Positions 1 through 10,805 of a stretch of DNA of 64,000 nt are shown here, piece after piece. This DNA comes from Archivesica marissinica (lineage: Eukaryota > Mollusca > Bivalvia > Venerida > Vesicomyidae). Every line of letters starts with the position of its first letter. The first letter of the stretch is position 1. The position numbers and the translations under genes were made by a program. The DNA is taken from contig CM026401.1 in assembly GCA_014843695.1 (NCBI GenBank), positions 50,022,430 to 50,086,429 on the forward strand, written 5' to 3'. Below the pieces are notes generated by a model. It worked only from the letters and a program-made list of their open reading frames with translations, was not told where the DNA came from and made no database searches.

Positions 1-112
1 GTCCCATCTGAAAGACAGTTAATTTTATTAGGGTCAGATGGTGGGATCGAACTTACAATCCCTGGATTACCAGTCCAACGTGTTAACCACTGGACTACAA
101 ATCCGTCAGATC
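1..112 (-). mobile_element. SINE-A fragment, cut by window edge
   Basis: tRNA-like head and adjoining body of the SINE-A family on the minus strand. The B-box-like 'gggatcgaac' and the 'attaccagtccaacgtg' anticodon-arm segment match the other copies. The 3' part lies outside the window. Confidence 0.8.
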
Positions 113-154
113 AATTATGTTCAATACATACTATTTTTGATTGCTTTAGGGTTT

Positions 155-330
155 TTAATGTTTTGCATGCTGGGTAAAATAAAGGCTATAAATAGTTCAA
201 ATAGTTGTAGCAGACGACAATTCATTAATGTGTTCTTCTTATTTGTAACTGAAAACTAAGGAAATATGTCCTGAAATTTCATTAGAATTGTGTCGTTACG
301 ACACAACTGTAATGGAATTACGGGATATTT
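155..330 (+). mobile_element. M4 MITE-like repeat
   Basis: Begins near TTAA with the family end 'ttttgcatgctgggtaaa' and continues through the shared core 'ctataaatagttcaaat' and 'cagacgacaattcatta'. It reaches an imperfect hairpin around 'attgtgtcgttacgacaca'. Related copies are near 4251, 6535, 19088, 24808 and 33255. The far end is not defined. Confidence 0.6.
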
Positions 331-450
331 GACTGTTATATTCGCCGCTGGCGCGCAAAGATAATTATTATTAAAACAAACAACAAAATACAATGTCTAC
401 ATATAAACTAATACTGTTATAATCATTCTTCTCACAAGACGTTAACGTGC

Positions 451-760
451 AATCTATTAATAGCAACAAGTCGGCCATCTTGGATCCAATGAAATTATTT
501 ATGCACATCAATGTTCTCTTCAATGCACACACAAATTGCATGATAACTGGTATTCACAAATATAAACATTAACCATAATCTATTAATAGCAACAAGTCGG
601 CCATCTTGGATCCAATGAAATTATTAACGCACATCGATGTTTTCCTCAATGCACACACAGGATAAATGTCATGATATCTTAACTGGTATTCACAAATATT
701 AAACATTAACCATAATCTATTTATAGCAACTAGTTAGCCATCTTGGATTGAATTAAATTT
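451..760. repeat. Tandem repeat, about 126-137 bp, 2.4 copies
   Basis: Copies start near 451, 577 and 714 with 'aatctattaatagcaaca' and contain 'gccatcttggat'. The second and third diverge by small indels, and the third is partial. Confidence 0.8.
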
Positions 761-1781
761 TCTTTGCGCATGGATGTGCAGACATATTTGTATATATAGT
801 GGCTTACAGTGCATTAGACAACCCGCTTAACTCAATTGAGATATCGAAAGGTGTGCAAGCTGGCTGTTTTTAGTTTGATACCTGCGCACACTTCTTAACT
901 TAAGTTATAATAATTATATAAATGGTGTTCCCACGCACCATATTCTATATGCAAATTCAACAATTTTCACATTTTGGTACATTAATAGCGCATAAAATGT
1001 GTCTCACAAGGGAGATGACCTTTTAAGACTTATCTGCACCAAATGATTGTTCGCTTAAAATTAACGTAGAAACCATTTTCTCCAATTTTCAAACCTTACA
1101 TTTTGCATGCGTCACAAATTAGATTTTAAAAGGTTTTTCGCTAGACTGACGTGACACTACTATTAAATGATGTCTCAAATCTTTCCATTAAATGCATCGT
1201 CTATTTTCATAGAAACTCATCTTTTCAATAAGTTTCTGCTGAAGCTGTGAATCATCTGTCATAACATTTATATAAATCTAAATAAATCTAATTGCAAGTA
1301 TCAGAATTCAATCTGAATGAAATTTACATAATCTATTTTCTACGTAGTAAAGCGTATCGTGATTCGTCTACTCGGCATATAAAATGGGACAATTCTAGAG
1401 TGGGAATAAAGAGTTTGCAAACTTAACAATTTTCGGCTTGTAATTTTTCTTCTTTGCAATGCACTGAACTACCTATAGATTTCCATTCATACGAAATAAC
1501 AATTCAGGACTAGACACAACTTATATTGCAATTTATTTGATACAGTCATGAAACATCAAACATAGTTTATTTGATTTGTTCACCGCATGACCTGCGCTAC
1601 AATTATGATTTATATCAGTTTACTCTATACAAAAAATGAACAACTAGTCAAAACTGAAAACGATCAATGAAAAATAATATGAAATATCTCAACCATAAGC
1701 TGTAATGGCTGGATTTTTTTATCAAAATTAAGAAACAAGTTTCGTCTGTTTATGCAAAATATCGATATAAATTACTTATAG
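761..1781. other. No gene or repeat recognised
   Basis: AT-rich sequence without a convincing open frame, RNA gene or internal repeat that I can see. Confidence 0.5.
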
Positions 1782-1981
1782 TACAGTCTACATCCGTGAT
1801 GTCGAATTCCGTCGGACCGAACAAAATACTTCGACATAACCGAAGTTTGACTTAAATGAAATTGTATATATGTTATATGTGAAATGATAGTGTCTGAAAC
1901 GGGACTTTGATCCAACTTCGAGTCTCGAGATAACCGGAGAATTCGACATAACCGACTTTGACATAACGGATGTGGACTGTA
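1782..1981. mobile_element. 200-bp MITE with TACAGT termini
   Basis: Terminal inverted repeats read 'tacagtctacatccgtgatg' on the left and, reverse-complemented, 'tacagtccacatccgttatg' on the right. 'cgacataaccg'-type words recur inside. The ends resemble ISL2EU/IS4EU-type non-autonomous elements; that assignment is from memory. Confidence 0.6.
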
Positions 1982-2162
1982 TATACAGACCTACAATTAA
2001 CTCTTTCGGCGCCAAATTTCTGACAATACGCCATTCTATATCTCAGCGGCAAATATCTTTTTAATAATTCCGATATATGATGGTGAATGTATTTGAAATA
2101 GTAATTCTTGAGGTAGCTTATTGAAACTTGGTAGGAATGTTAATGCAGACTTTGTTTGTTTG

Positions 2163-2373
2163 TTTTTATGTCTTCAACAGCACCATTTTGGGCTGTATCG
2201 ACAGTGTGCAGATTACCTATCAACACCTTTCCTGGGCAGGCTCCAGCGGTTAACCAGTACTCGGTGCACCAACCTCCGTAAGAAACTGCCAACTTTTTCA
2301 TATAAAGTGACACAGCTTTAGCGGGGCTCGAACTCGTGTCCATCAGTGATGATAGGTTACAGTGGTATACAAG
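2163..2373 (-). mobile_element. SINE-C, head truncated
   Basis: Contains the family core 'gttaaccagtactcggtgc' and the B-box-like 'ggggctcgaactcgtg'. It breaks off inside the tRNA-like head at 'tggtatacaagtc', directly before the 63-bp array. Confidence 0.75.
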
Positions 2374-2375
2374 TC

Positions 2376-2937
2376 AATGTACAACACGAGCATAATGTGG
2401 AGCTTATCTACAACGAGGCCTTCAGAGATAGTATTGATGTTGACGAAGACTAGCATAATGTAGAGCTTAATTACAACGAGGCCTTCAGAGATAGTATTGA
2501 TGTTGACGAAGAATAGCATAATGTAGAGCTTAATTACAACGAGGCCTTCAGAGATAGTATTGATGTTGACGAAGACTAGCATAATGTAGAGCTTAATTAC
2601 AACGAGGCCTTCAGAGATAGTATTGATGTTGACGAAGACTAGCATAATGTAGAGCTTAATTACAACGAGGCCTTCAGAGATAGTATTGATGTTGACGAAG
2701 ACTAGCATAATGTAGAGCTTAATTACAACGAGGCCTTCAGAGATAGTATTGATGTTGACGAAGACTAGCATAATGTAGAGCTTAATTACAACGAGGCCTT
2801 CAGAGATAGTATTGATGTTGACGAAGACTAGCATAATGTAGAGCTTAATTACAACGAGGCCTTCAGAGATAGTATTGATGTTGACGAAGACTAGCATAAT
2901 GTAGAGCTTAATTACAACGAGGCCCTCAGAGATAATG
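2376..2937. repeat. 63-bp minisatellite, about 9 copies
   Basis: Near-identical units contain 'acgaggccttcagagatag' and 'gttgacgaagactagcat'. Because 63 is a multiple of 3, a repetitive frame stays open on the minus strand; I regard it as non-coding. Confidence 0.95.
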
Positions 2938-3045
2938 TTCCTCATCATTATAAAGACATTAATTTGCAGAAGAATTAGAAGAACTTTTCTGTTCCGTAAT
3001 TTTTGAAATATTATCATGCTCAAATAAGTAATTGAAACAAGGTAA

Positions 3046-3262
3046 CTAATCCCATTAACAAGGTAACTGACAGCAAATCCCATTAACCTGGTAACTGGAA
3101 AGCATATCCCATTAATAGTAAATGACACAGCAAAATCCATTCACAAGGTAACTGACACACCATAACCCATTAACCTGGTAATTGACAGCAAAACCCATTA
3201 ACCTGGTAACTGATACACCATAACTCATTAACCTGGTAATTGAGACACCCATTAACCATTTA
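3046..3262. repeat. Degenerate tandem repeat, about 30 bp, 7 copies
   Basis: Variants of 'cccattaacctggtaactg' alternate with 'acagcaaa' or 'acaccata' spacers. More diverged than the other arrays, so probably older. Confidence 0.75.
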
Positions 3263-3265
3263 TCA

Positions 3266-3477
3266 AGATAAAATTAACAGTCTTTCAGATGGGCCGTTAA
3301 ACAGAGGTCTCATGTCAATGTTTTACACCATGCACGTAAAAGAACCAAAGGAGACTCTGGAATGAGTCTCTGTCTGTATCATGCACTATCCTCCAAATTC
3401 TAAAATGACTAACCTCTTCAGGAGGTGTCGCTCATATGGGCAACCGGTAGCGACGATAAATAAACGCACAACACACA
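3266..3477 (+). mobile_element. SINE-A, tRNA head missing
   Basis: Starts in the body at 'aaaattaacagtctttcaga' and ends in the family tail 'accggtagcgacgataaata' plus 'acacacac'. The 5' truncation is typical of reverse-transcribed insertions. Confidence 0.8.
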
Positions 3478-3572
3478 TAGAAGTAGTGCATCTTACTTTT
3501 TTAAGGGAAATGTGGGACTCCCAGGGGATGACATCAGGGTCGCTAGGGCGACTATTTCGCCCAATTCGCCTA

Positions 3573-3758
3573 TTAACCCATTTCATTCTGGATACCGTTC
3601 AAACAGTATTTGCAAAGAACATAGAGCCAGATCAGCCGCAATGGAATGTGCCGTCTGATCAGCCTAGGCTCTATGCTGTTTGCTTTTCAGATGATCTTGC
3701 TAAGACACTTGGCTATATAGCAAACAACATAGATCCTGATCAGCACGCAGCGTTAAAT
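3573..3758 (+). mobile_element. M1 MITE, right end missing
   Basis: Left end TTAACCC plus 'atttcattctggatacc' followed by the M1 body. It stops at 'cacgcagcgttaaattc'. A second, complete copy begins ten bases later. Confidence 0.8.
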
Positions 3759-3767
3759 TCTTGTTAG

Positions 3768-4013
3768 TTAACCCATTTCATTCTGGATGCCGTTCAAACA
3801 GTATTTGCAAAAACATAGAGCCAGATCAGCCGCCATGGAACATGCCATCTAATCAGGCTCTATGCTGTTTGCTATTCAGATGATCTTGCTAAGATACTTG
3901 GCTATGTAGCAAATAACATAGATCTTGATCAGCATGCAGCGTCACGCTGCGGCTAATCTGGATCTATGTTGTTTGCAAAAGCCTTTAAATGTATCCAGAA
4001 TGAAATGGGTTAA
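3768..4013 (+). mobile_element. M1 MITE, complete 246-bp copy
   Basis: Bounded by TTAA on both sides. Terminal inverted repeats are 'cccatttcattctggat' and 'atccagaatgaaatggg'. The interior has long near-palindromes ('catagatc...gatctatg'). TTAA targets and CCC/GGG termini fit a piggyBac-type non-autonomous element. It has no coding capacity. Confidence 0.85.
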
Positions 4014-4203
4014 TCATTGGTATTATTTGCATAAGAAGTAATATAAATGTGTATGGCCTATGTATGAATCAACAAAAATAAATGTGATTTTAACGATGCA
4101 TCATATTACTTCAACGCCATGGAAAAATAACAAAACGTTCAGAATTTTCTGAACTTCAATAGAGATTGTATGAAATAAAACGTTGCTAAATCTCCATCAT
4201 AAG

Positions 4204-4449
4204 CACATTTACGACTAGAATTTGGCAATTAATTAACTAAAGACTTTGTTTTAACTCTGCATTCTGGGTAAAATAAATTCTCTAAATAGTTCAAATAATT
4301 GTAGCAGACAACATTTCATTAATGCGTTTTTCTTACTTGTAACTGAATACTCTGGAAATATGTCGTGGAATTTCATTAGAATCGTGCAGTTACGACGTTT
4401 ATTTTCACAGCAAGCGGAAGATATTGCAAATATAAAATTATCCACGTTG
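4204..4449. repeat. 246-bp direct duplication, first copy (empty)
   Basis: The segment from 'cacatttacgactagaat' through an M4 element to 'aaaattatccacgttgc' is repeated directly from 4450. This copy keeps the uninterrupted 'tttcattaatgcg' site that is filled by M1 in the second copy. Confidence 0.8.
4251..4445 (+). mobile_element. M4 MITE-like repeat
   Basis: Starts TTAACTCTGCATTCTGGG and runs through 'ctctaaatagttcaaata' and 'gtagcagacaacatttc' to 'gcaaatataaaattatcc'. It contains one copy of the 69-bp segment that is amplified in the neighbouring duplicate. Confidence 0.7.
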
Positions 4450-4553
4450 CCACATTTACGACTATAATTGTCAATTAATTAACTAAAGACTTTGTTTTAA
4501 CTAAATAATAAATGCTCTAAATAGTTCAAATAATTGTAGCAGCCGACACTTCA

Positions 4554-4800
4554 TTAACCCATTTCATTCTGGATACATTTAAAGGCTTTTGCAAACAACA
4601 TAGATCCAGATCAGCCGCAGCGTGACACTGCGTGCTGATCAGGATGTCATGCTGTGGCTGATCTGCCAAATGTCTTAGCAAGATCATCTGAATAGCAAAC
4701 AGCATAGAGCCTGTTCTGACGGCACGTTCCATGGTGGCTGATCTGGCTCTATGTTCTTTGCAAATACTGTTTGAACGGAATCCAGAATCAAATGGGTTAA
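4554..4800 (-). mobile_element. M1 MITE nested in M4
   Basis: Full-length copy flanked by TTAA on both sides, interrupting 'cttcattaatgc' of the M4 element. Subtracting the insert and one TTAA restores the arrangement seen at 4311-4326. Confidence 0.85.
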
Positions 4801-4825
4801 TGCATTTTTTTTATTTGTAGCTGAA

Positions 4826-5245
4826 AAGTCTGGAAATATATTATGGAATTTAATTAGTACGACGTTATTTTCATAGCAAGCCGAAGATATTGCAAACTCT
4901 GGAAATATATTATGGAATTTAATTAGTACGACGTTATTTTCATAGCAAGCCGAAGATATTGCAAACTCTGGAAATATATTATGGAATTTAATTAGTACGA
5001 CGTTATTTTCACAGCAAGCCGAAGATATTGCAAACTCTGGAAATATATTATGGAATTTAATTTGTACAACATTATTTTCACAGCAAGCCGAAGATATTGC
5101 AAACTCTGGAAATATATTATGGAATTTAATTAGTACGACGTTATTTTCACAGCAAGCCGAAGATATTGCAAACTCTGGAAATATATTATGGAATTTAATT
5201 AGTACGACGTTATTTTCACAGCAAGCCGAAGATATTGCAAATATA
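4826..5245. repeat. 69-bp tandem repeat, 6 copies, derived from M4
   Basis: Units carry 'ctctggaaatatattatgg' and 'cagcaagccgaagatattgc'. The same segment occurs once in the M4 copy at 4351-4425. The minus-strand open frame across it is a consequence of the period. Confidence 0.9.
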
Positions 5246-5489
5246 AAATTATCCAAAATTCAATTTATGAGTAATATTAAGTGACCCAGACAGACACTCT
5301 ACTTGAAATCCTTCTTTCATACTTTATGATTATATAGAGAGATATTACAAGCCGACTTAAATGGCAATACCATTGCATAAAGGAAATAATGCATTCATAA
5401 TTTTACTAGTTTAGAAATCAGTTTAACATATAAATGCTGTATTTAGATGAGATTTTTACATCTCTAGCAATGAAATTAGACACCAGTTT

Positions 5490-5747
5490 TTTGTTTGTTT
5501 TTTTTTATACTTTATATTTATTTTACAACGATTGCGAAGCAAGTTTGAATAACTTATATTAATCACCCTCGTTGGCTCGGATGTAAGCGTATATGTGGTC
5601 ATTCATGTGGGAGGAAACCGGAGTACCCGGAGAAAACTCACCTGTCCGATCTGGCGACCATCGTACCATCTCACATACTTCCCTGTCCGAGGATCGAACC
5701 CGGGTCGCATTGGTGAGAAGCGAGCGCGCTAACCACTGCGCTAATCG
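5490..5747 (-). mobile_element. SINE-D, full length with target duplication
   Basis: The minus strand reads a tRNA-like head ('gattagcgcagtggttagc', B box 'gggttcgatcc') that resembles tRNA-Glu with a CTC anticodon. A body with 'ttttctccgggtactccgg' and the tail 'ttgcttcgcaatcg' follow. 'gacaccagttt' flanks it at 5479-5489 and 5748-5758, an 11-bp target-site duplication. Confidence 0.85.
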
Positions 5748-5775
5748 GACACCAGTTTGATGTTGTGTTAGTGAT

Positions 5776-5900
5776 TGGTGCAGGATATATACAATGAGAG
5801 ACATTACTGGTTTCTCTATTACCTCCCTTGATGGATAAAGTCAGATTTATCCCTAAATGTATATTGGTCCTTTTAGTTGGAATCCTTTGTTTTTACTGTT
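5776..5900 (+). repeat. Dispersed repeat R3, diverged copy
   Basis: 'gagagacatta' to 'ttggtccttttagttggaa' and 'cctttgtttttactgttg' parallels the clearer copies at 6012-6166 (minus) and 32196-32345 (plus). Confidence 0.5.
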
Positions 5901-6011
5901 GTCGTCTAACCAGATGTTGTGTTAGGATAAATGTAATTTTATCAAAAGCGTGTTAATTAATTGAACCAATTTTTGCAATAAGGTATCCATTGGACATGTT
6001 AAAGGATATCT

Positions 6012-6166
6012 GTCGAGATTTAATAGTTACATAATTATACGACGAGACTACAGATAAAATGGAAAACATGTGGTGCAAAGCAAACAACGATAAAAACAGA
6101 GGAAACCAATTAAGAGGACCAATATACTTTTAGGAGTATTCCGGGGCAGTAACTGACTAATGTATA
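6012..6166 (-). repeat. Dispersed repeat R3
   Basis: The reverse complement matches 32196-32345: 'tcagttactgcccc', 'ttggtcctcttaattgg', 'ttttatcgttgttt'. No termini were recognised. Confidence 0.65.
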
Positions 6167-6214
6167 ACATAACAGTCTTAACTAACTCTGCCATGTTTGA
6201 CACCAGTCAGACAA

Positions 6215-6480
6215 ATGATAACAAGAGGGCCCTATATCGCTCACCTCACTCATTTCTTTTACCCCAGGGTCACCATTTTAACAACTTTGAAAGGTCATTG
6301 TACATCTATCATTTGTACGAAATGTTGCCGAAATCCGACCCGTGGTTTGTAAGTGTTTGTGAAGAATTTGTGTTATTTTTAGATGGTGGTCATCTTTTAT
6401 TCGCGACAACCTCCATTTTAACAAATCTGAAAAAGCTACAACAATGGACTGTGAAATTTGGGTGAAGAATAATTTTGAAA
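6215..6480 (+). repeat. 'agagggccc...gctcacct' dispersed repeat
   Basis: 'acaagagggccctatatcgc' followed by 'tcacct' and AT-rich sequence. I recall closely similar intergenic repeats from bivalve genomes. An open frame spanning it has no recognisable domain and is not called as a gene. Confidence 0.4.
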
Positions 6481-6534
6481 TCTATAATAAAAGTAAAAGA
6501 ACAATCTTTTCACCTTTCGGCAGCCATCTTGGAT

Positions 6535-6690
6535 GACAAAATCATCTGATCACAATGACACAATTCTAATGAAATTCCAGGACAGTAAAGATTTCAGTTA
6601 AATAAGAGACACGTTAATGAATTGTTATCTGCTACACATATTTGAAGTATTTATAGCCTTTATTTTACCCAGCATGCAGTGAGTTAAGTG
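6535..6690 (-). mobile_element. M4 MITE-like repeat
   Basis: Minus-strand copy ending at 'acccagcatgcagtgagtt', with 'gacacaattctaatgaaatt' at the other side. A 33-bp array begins about 130 bp further on. Confidence 0.65.
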
Positions 6691-6821
6691 CCCTGGACTA
6701 TCCCTTACAATGATATTCCTGAATAACCACAATGCACAACTAGAAATTACATACACTTTGGAAAATGGTTCTATATACGCGAGTGTACGTAGTCTGTATA
6801 CCCTAATATATACACTCCAAT

Positions 6822-7950
6822 AATGGAACAAGTATACAGGCTCTGTACACTCCAATATACTTGGATATACAGGCTCTGTACACTCCAATATACTTGGATA
6901 TACAGGCTCTGTACACTCCCATATACTTGGATATACAGGCTCTGTACACTCCCATATACTTGGATATACAGGCTCTGTACACTCCCATATACTCGGATAT
7001 ACAGGCTCTGTACACTCCCATATACTTGGATATACAGGCTCTGTACACTCCCATATACTTGGATATACAGGCTCTGTACACTCCCATATACTTGGATATA
7101 CAGGCTCTGTACACTCCCATATACTTGGATATACAGGCTCTGTACACTCCCATATACTTGGATATACAGGCTCTGTACACTCCCATATACTTGGATATAC
7201 AGCTCTGTACACTCCCATATACTTGGATATACAGCTCTGTACACTCCCATATACTTGGATATACAGCTCTGTACACTCCCATATACTTGGATATACAGCT
7301 CTGTACACTCCCATATACTTGGATATACAGCTCTGTACACTCCATATACTTGGATATACAGCTCTGTACACTCCCATATACTTGGATATACAGCTCTGTA
7401 CACTCCCATACTTGGATATACATCTGTACACTCCCATATACTTGGATATACATCTGTACACTCCCATATACTTGGATATACAGGCTCTGTACACTCCAAT
7501 ATACTTGGATATACAGGCTCTGTACACTCCCATATACTTGGATATACAGGCTCTGTACACTCCCATATACTTGGATATACAGGCTCTGTACACTCCCATA
7601 TACTTGGATTACAGGCTCTGTACACTCCCATATACTGGATATACAGGCTCTGTACACTCCCATATACTTGGATATACAGGCTCTGTACACTCCCATATAC
7701 TTGGATATACAACACCCAAACAAACACACACACTATACTTGGATATACAGGCTCTGTACACTCCCATATACTTGGATATACAGAATCTGTACACTCCCAT
7801 ATACTTGGATATACAGACTCTGTACACTCCCATATACTTGGATATACAGGCTCTGTACACTCCCATATACTTGGATATACAGGCTCTGTATACTCCCATA
7901 TACTTGGATATACAGGCTCTGTACACTCCCATATACTTGGGCTCTGTACA
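6822..7950. repeat. 33-bp minisatellite, about 34 copies
   Basis: Units contain 'acactcccatatacttgga' and 'tatacaggctctgt'. Shorter variants (loss of GG, or of 'gct') cluster at 7200-7460, and 'aacacccaaacaaacaca' breaks the array once near 7712. All six frames contain long open stretches, so the many overlapping reading frames are artefacts. Confidence 0.97.
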
Positions 7951-8197
7951 ATCACACAAAGCCAGCTCCAAAACATCCTCTACAAATTAGTGATATTACA
8001 AGAACAAGAAAAATCCAATTATTTCAGGAAACTTCAGATTATATTAAAAGCCAATGCATGTTCTAGAGATAAATCAGATACTATTTGACAGAGACAAATG
8101 GTCTTGGAAAAGTTCAACATACTCGCATAAGAAATCTTCATAAACATAATCTGCAACATGATACAACAATTACCGGTATATCATTACTGTGATAACA

Positions 8198-8490
8198 CCA
8201 ACTAGAAAGTGCTGACATCGAAGACGACACCAACTAGAAAGTGCTGACATCGAAGACGACACCAACTAGAAAGTGCTGAGGTCGAAGACAACACCAACTA
8301 GAAAGTGCTGACATCGAAGACGACACCAACTAGAAAGTGCTGACATCGAAGACGACACCAACTAGAAAGTGCTGACATCGAAGACGACACCAACTAGAAA
8401 GTGCTGACATCGAAGACAACACCAACTAGAAAGTGCTGATGTCAAAGACAACACAAACTAAAAAGTGCTGATGTCGAAGACGACGTTGAA
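8198..8490. repeat. 32-bp minisatellite, about 9 copies
   Basis: Units of 'caccaactagaaagtgctg' plus 'acatcgaagacga'. The last two copies are diverged. Confidence 0.93.
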
Positions 8491-8583
8491 GACATGTACC
8501 AAGTCTCAATTCAACTGTATGATAACTGTAGAATATGAGGCCACAAGATTCACATGTATTATATTGCAAAATACATGTAGTGA

Positions 8584-8850
8584 CAGTACCGTAGCCAGAT
8601 GCAAATTTCAACCGAGGCAATCTAGGGGGTCCGGTGGCATGTTCCCCCTAAAATTGTTGGGGTATAGAAGCGATTTCCTGCGTTTTCTGAATTAATGAGT
8701 TTAGACGTATAATTATGTACTGACCTTTCAGCTCTCTTCAACATTTTATACAGCAAAGGGATATTTTTGGCATTTTATTTATTAAATTTTTTTTTGCTTT
8801 TGGAAATTTTAACAGAGGCAGTTGCCTCAGTGTTCCTCAGTGAAACGTGA
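8584..8850. repeat. Dispersed repeat R2
   Basis: 'accgtagccagatgcaaatt', 'gggggtccggtggcatgtt' and 'tttatacagcaaagggata' recur in the same order at 21800-22055. It abuts the 131-bp array. Confidence 0.7.
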
Positions 8851-8851
8851 A

Positions 8852-9805
8852 ATCTATGGCCGGGCTGAGCATGCAAATAATATTATACATCAAACATATT
8901 CATACATCAAACGAATATGAGATGTGAGACAGTATAGAGTGACTCCTGTACTGACCCTATACATGTTCATGTTTGTAGCCCCATCTATGGCCGGGCTGAG
9001 CATACAAATAATATTATACATCAAACATATTCATACATCAAACGAATATGAGATGTGAGACAGTATAGAGTGACTCCTGTACTGACCCTATACATAATCG
9101 TGTTTGTAGCCTAATCTATGGCCGGGCTGAGCATGCAAATAATATTATACATCAAACATATTCATACATCAAACGAATATGAGATGTGAGACAGTATAGA
9201 GTGACTCCTGTACTGACCCTATACATGTTCATGTTTGTAGCCTAATCTATGGCCGGGCTGAGCATACAAATAATATTATACATCAAACATATTCATACAT
9301 CAAACGAATATGAGATGTGAGACAGTATAGAGTGACTCCTGTACTGACCCTATACATAATCGTGTTTGTAGCCTAATCTATGGCCGGGCTGAGCATGCAA
9401 ATAATATTATACATCAAACATATTCATACATCAAACGAATATGAGATGTGAGACAGCATAGAGTGACTCCTGTACTGACCCTATACATAATCGTGTTTGT
9501 AGCCTAATCTATGGCCGGGCTAAGCATTCAAATAATATTATACATCAAACATATTCATACATCAAACGAATATGAGATGTGAGACAGTATAGAGTGACTC
9601 CTGTACTGACCCTATACATAATCGTGCTTGTAGCCTAATCTATGGCCGGGCTGAGCATGCAAATAATATTATACATCAAACATATTCATACATCAAACGA
9701 ATATGAGATGTGAGACAGCATAGAGTGACTCCTGTACTGACCCTATACATAATCGTGTTTGTAGCCTAATCTATGGCCGGGCTAAGCATTCAAATAATAT
9801 TATAC
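8852..9805. repeat. 131-bp tandem repeat, 7 or more copies, entering the gap
   Basis: Units start 'ctatggccgggctgagc' at 131-bp steps (8858, 8989, 9120 and on). They alternate two subtypes near the end ('acatgttcatg' and 'acataatcgtg'). The array is cut by the N run, so its true length is unknown. Confidence 0.95.
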
Positions 9806-10805
9806 NNNNNNNNNNNNNNNNNNNNNNNNNNNNNNNNNNNNNNNNNNNNNNNNNNNNNNNNNNNNNNNNNNNNNNNNNNNNNNNNNNNNNNNNNNNNNNN
9901 NNNNNNNNNNNNNNNNNNNNNNNNNNNNNNNNNNNNNNNNNNNNNNNNNNNNNNNNNNNNNNNNNNNNNNNNNNNNNNNNNNNNNNNNNNNNNNNNNNNN
10001 NNNNNNNNNNNNNNNNNNNNNNNNNNNNNNNNNNNNNNNNNNNNNNNNNNNNNNNNNNNNNNNNNNNNNNNNNNNNNNNNNNNNNNNNNNNNNNNNNNNN
10101 NNNNNNNNNNNNNNNNNNNNNNNNNNNNNNNNNNNNNNNNNNNNNNNNNNNNNNNNNNNNNNNNNNNNNNNNNNNNNNNNNNNNNNNNNNNNNNNNNNNN
10201 NNNNNNNNNNNNNNNNNNNNNNNNNNNNNNNNNNNNNNNNNNNNNNNNNNNNNNNNNNNNNNNNNNNNNNNNNNNNNNNNNNNNNNNNNNNNNNNNNNNN
10301 NNNNNNNNNNNNNNNNNNNNNNNNNNNNNNNNNNNNNNNNNNNNNNNNNNNNNNNNNNNNNNNNNNNNNNNNNNNNNNNNNNNNNNNNNNNNNNNNNNNN
10401 NNNNNNNNNNNNNNNNNNNNNNNNNNNNNNNNNNNNNNNNNNNNNNNNNNNNNNNNNNNNNNNNNNNNNNNNNNNNNNNNNNNNNNNNNNNNNNNNNNNN
10501 NNNNNNNNNNNNNNNNNNNNNNNNNNNNNNNNNNNNNNNNNNNNNNNNNNNNNNNNNNNNNNNNNNNNNNNNNNNNNNNNNNNNNNNNNNNNNNNNNNNN
10601 NNNNNNNNNNNNNNNNNNNNNNNNNNNNNNNNNNNNNNNNNNNNNNNNNNNNNNNNNNNNNNNNNNNNNNNNNNNNNNNNNNNNNNNNNNNNNNNNNNNN
10701 NNNNNNNNNNNNNNNNNNNNNNNNNNNNNNNNNNNNNNNNNNNNNNNNNNNNNNNNNNNNNNNNNNNNNNNNNNNNNNNNNNNNNNNNNNNNNNNNNNNN
10801 NNNNN
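9806..10805. other. Assembly gap, 1000 N
   Basis: Exactly 1000 undetermined bases between two unrelated tandem arrays. The round length suggests a placeholder rather than a measured size. Confidence 0.98.

Larger units (their letters stand above)
4498..5250 (+). mobile_element. M4 repeat with nested M1 and internal amplification
   Basis: Second half of the 246-bp duplication. It has lost part of its left end, carries an M1 element inserted at an internal TTAA, and has its distal 69-bp segment amplified about six times. Confidence 0.75.

Noticed and set aside
6771..8088. Overlapping long open frames on both strands (up to 421 codons)
   Set aside because: They translate a 33-bp tandem repeat in every frame, and there is no domain or splice context.
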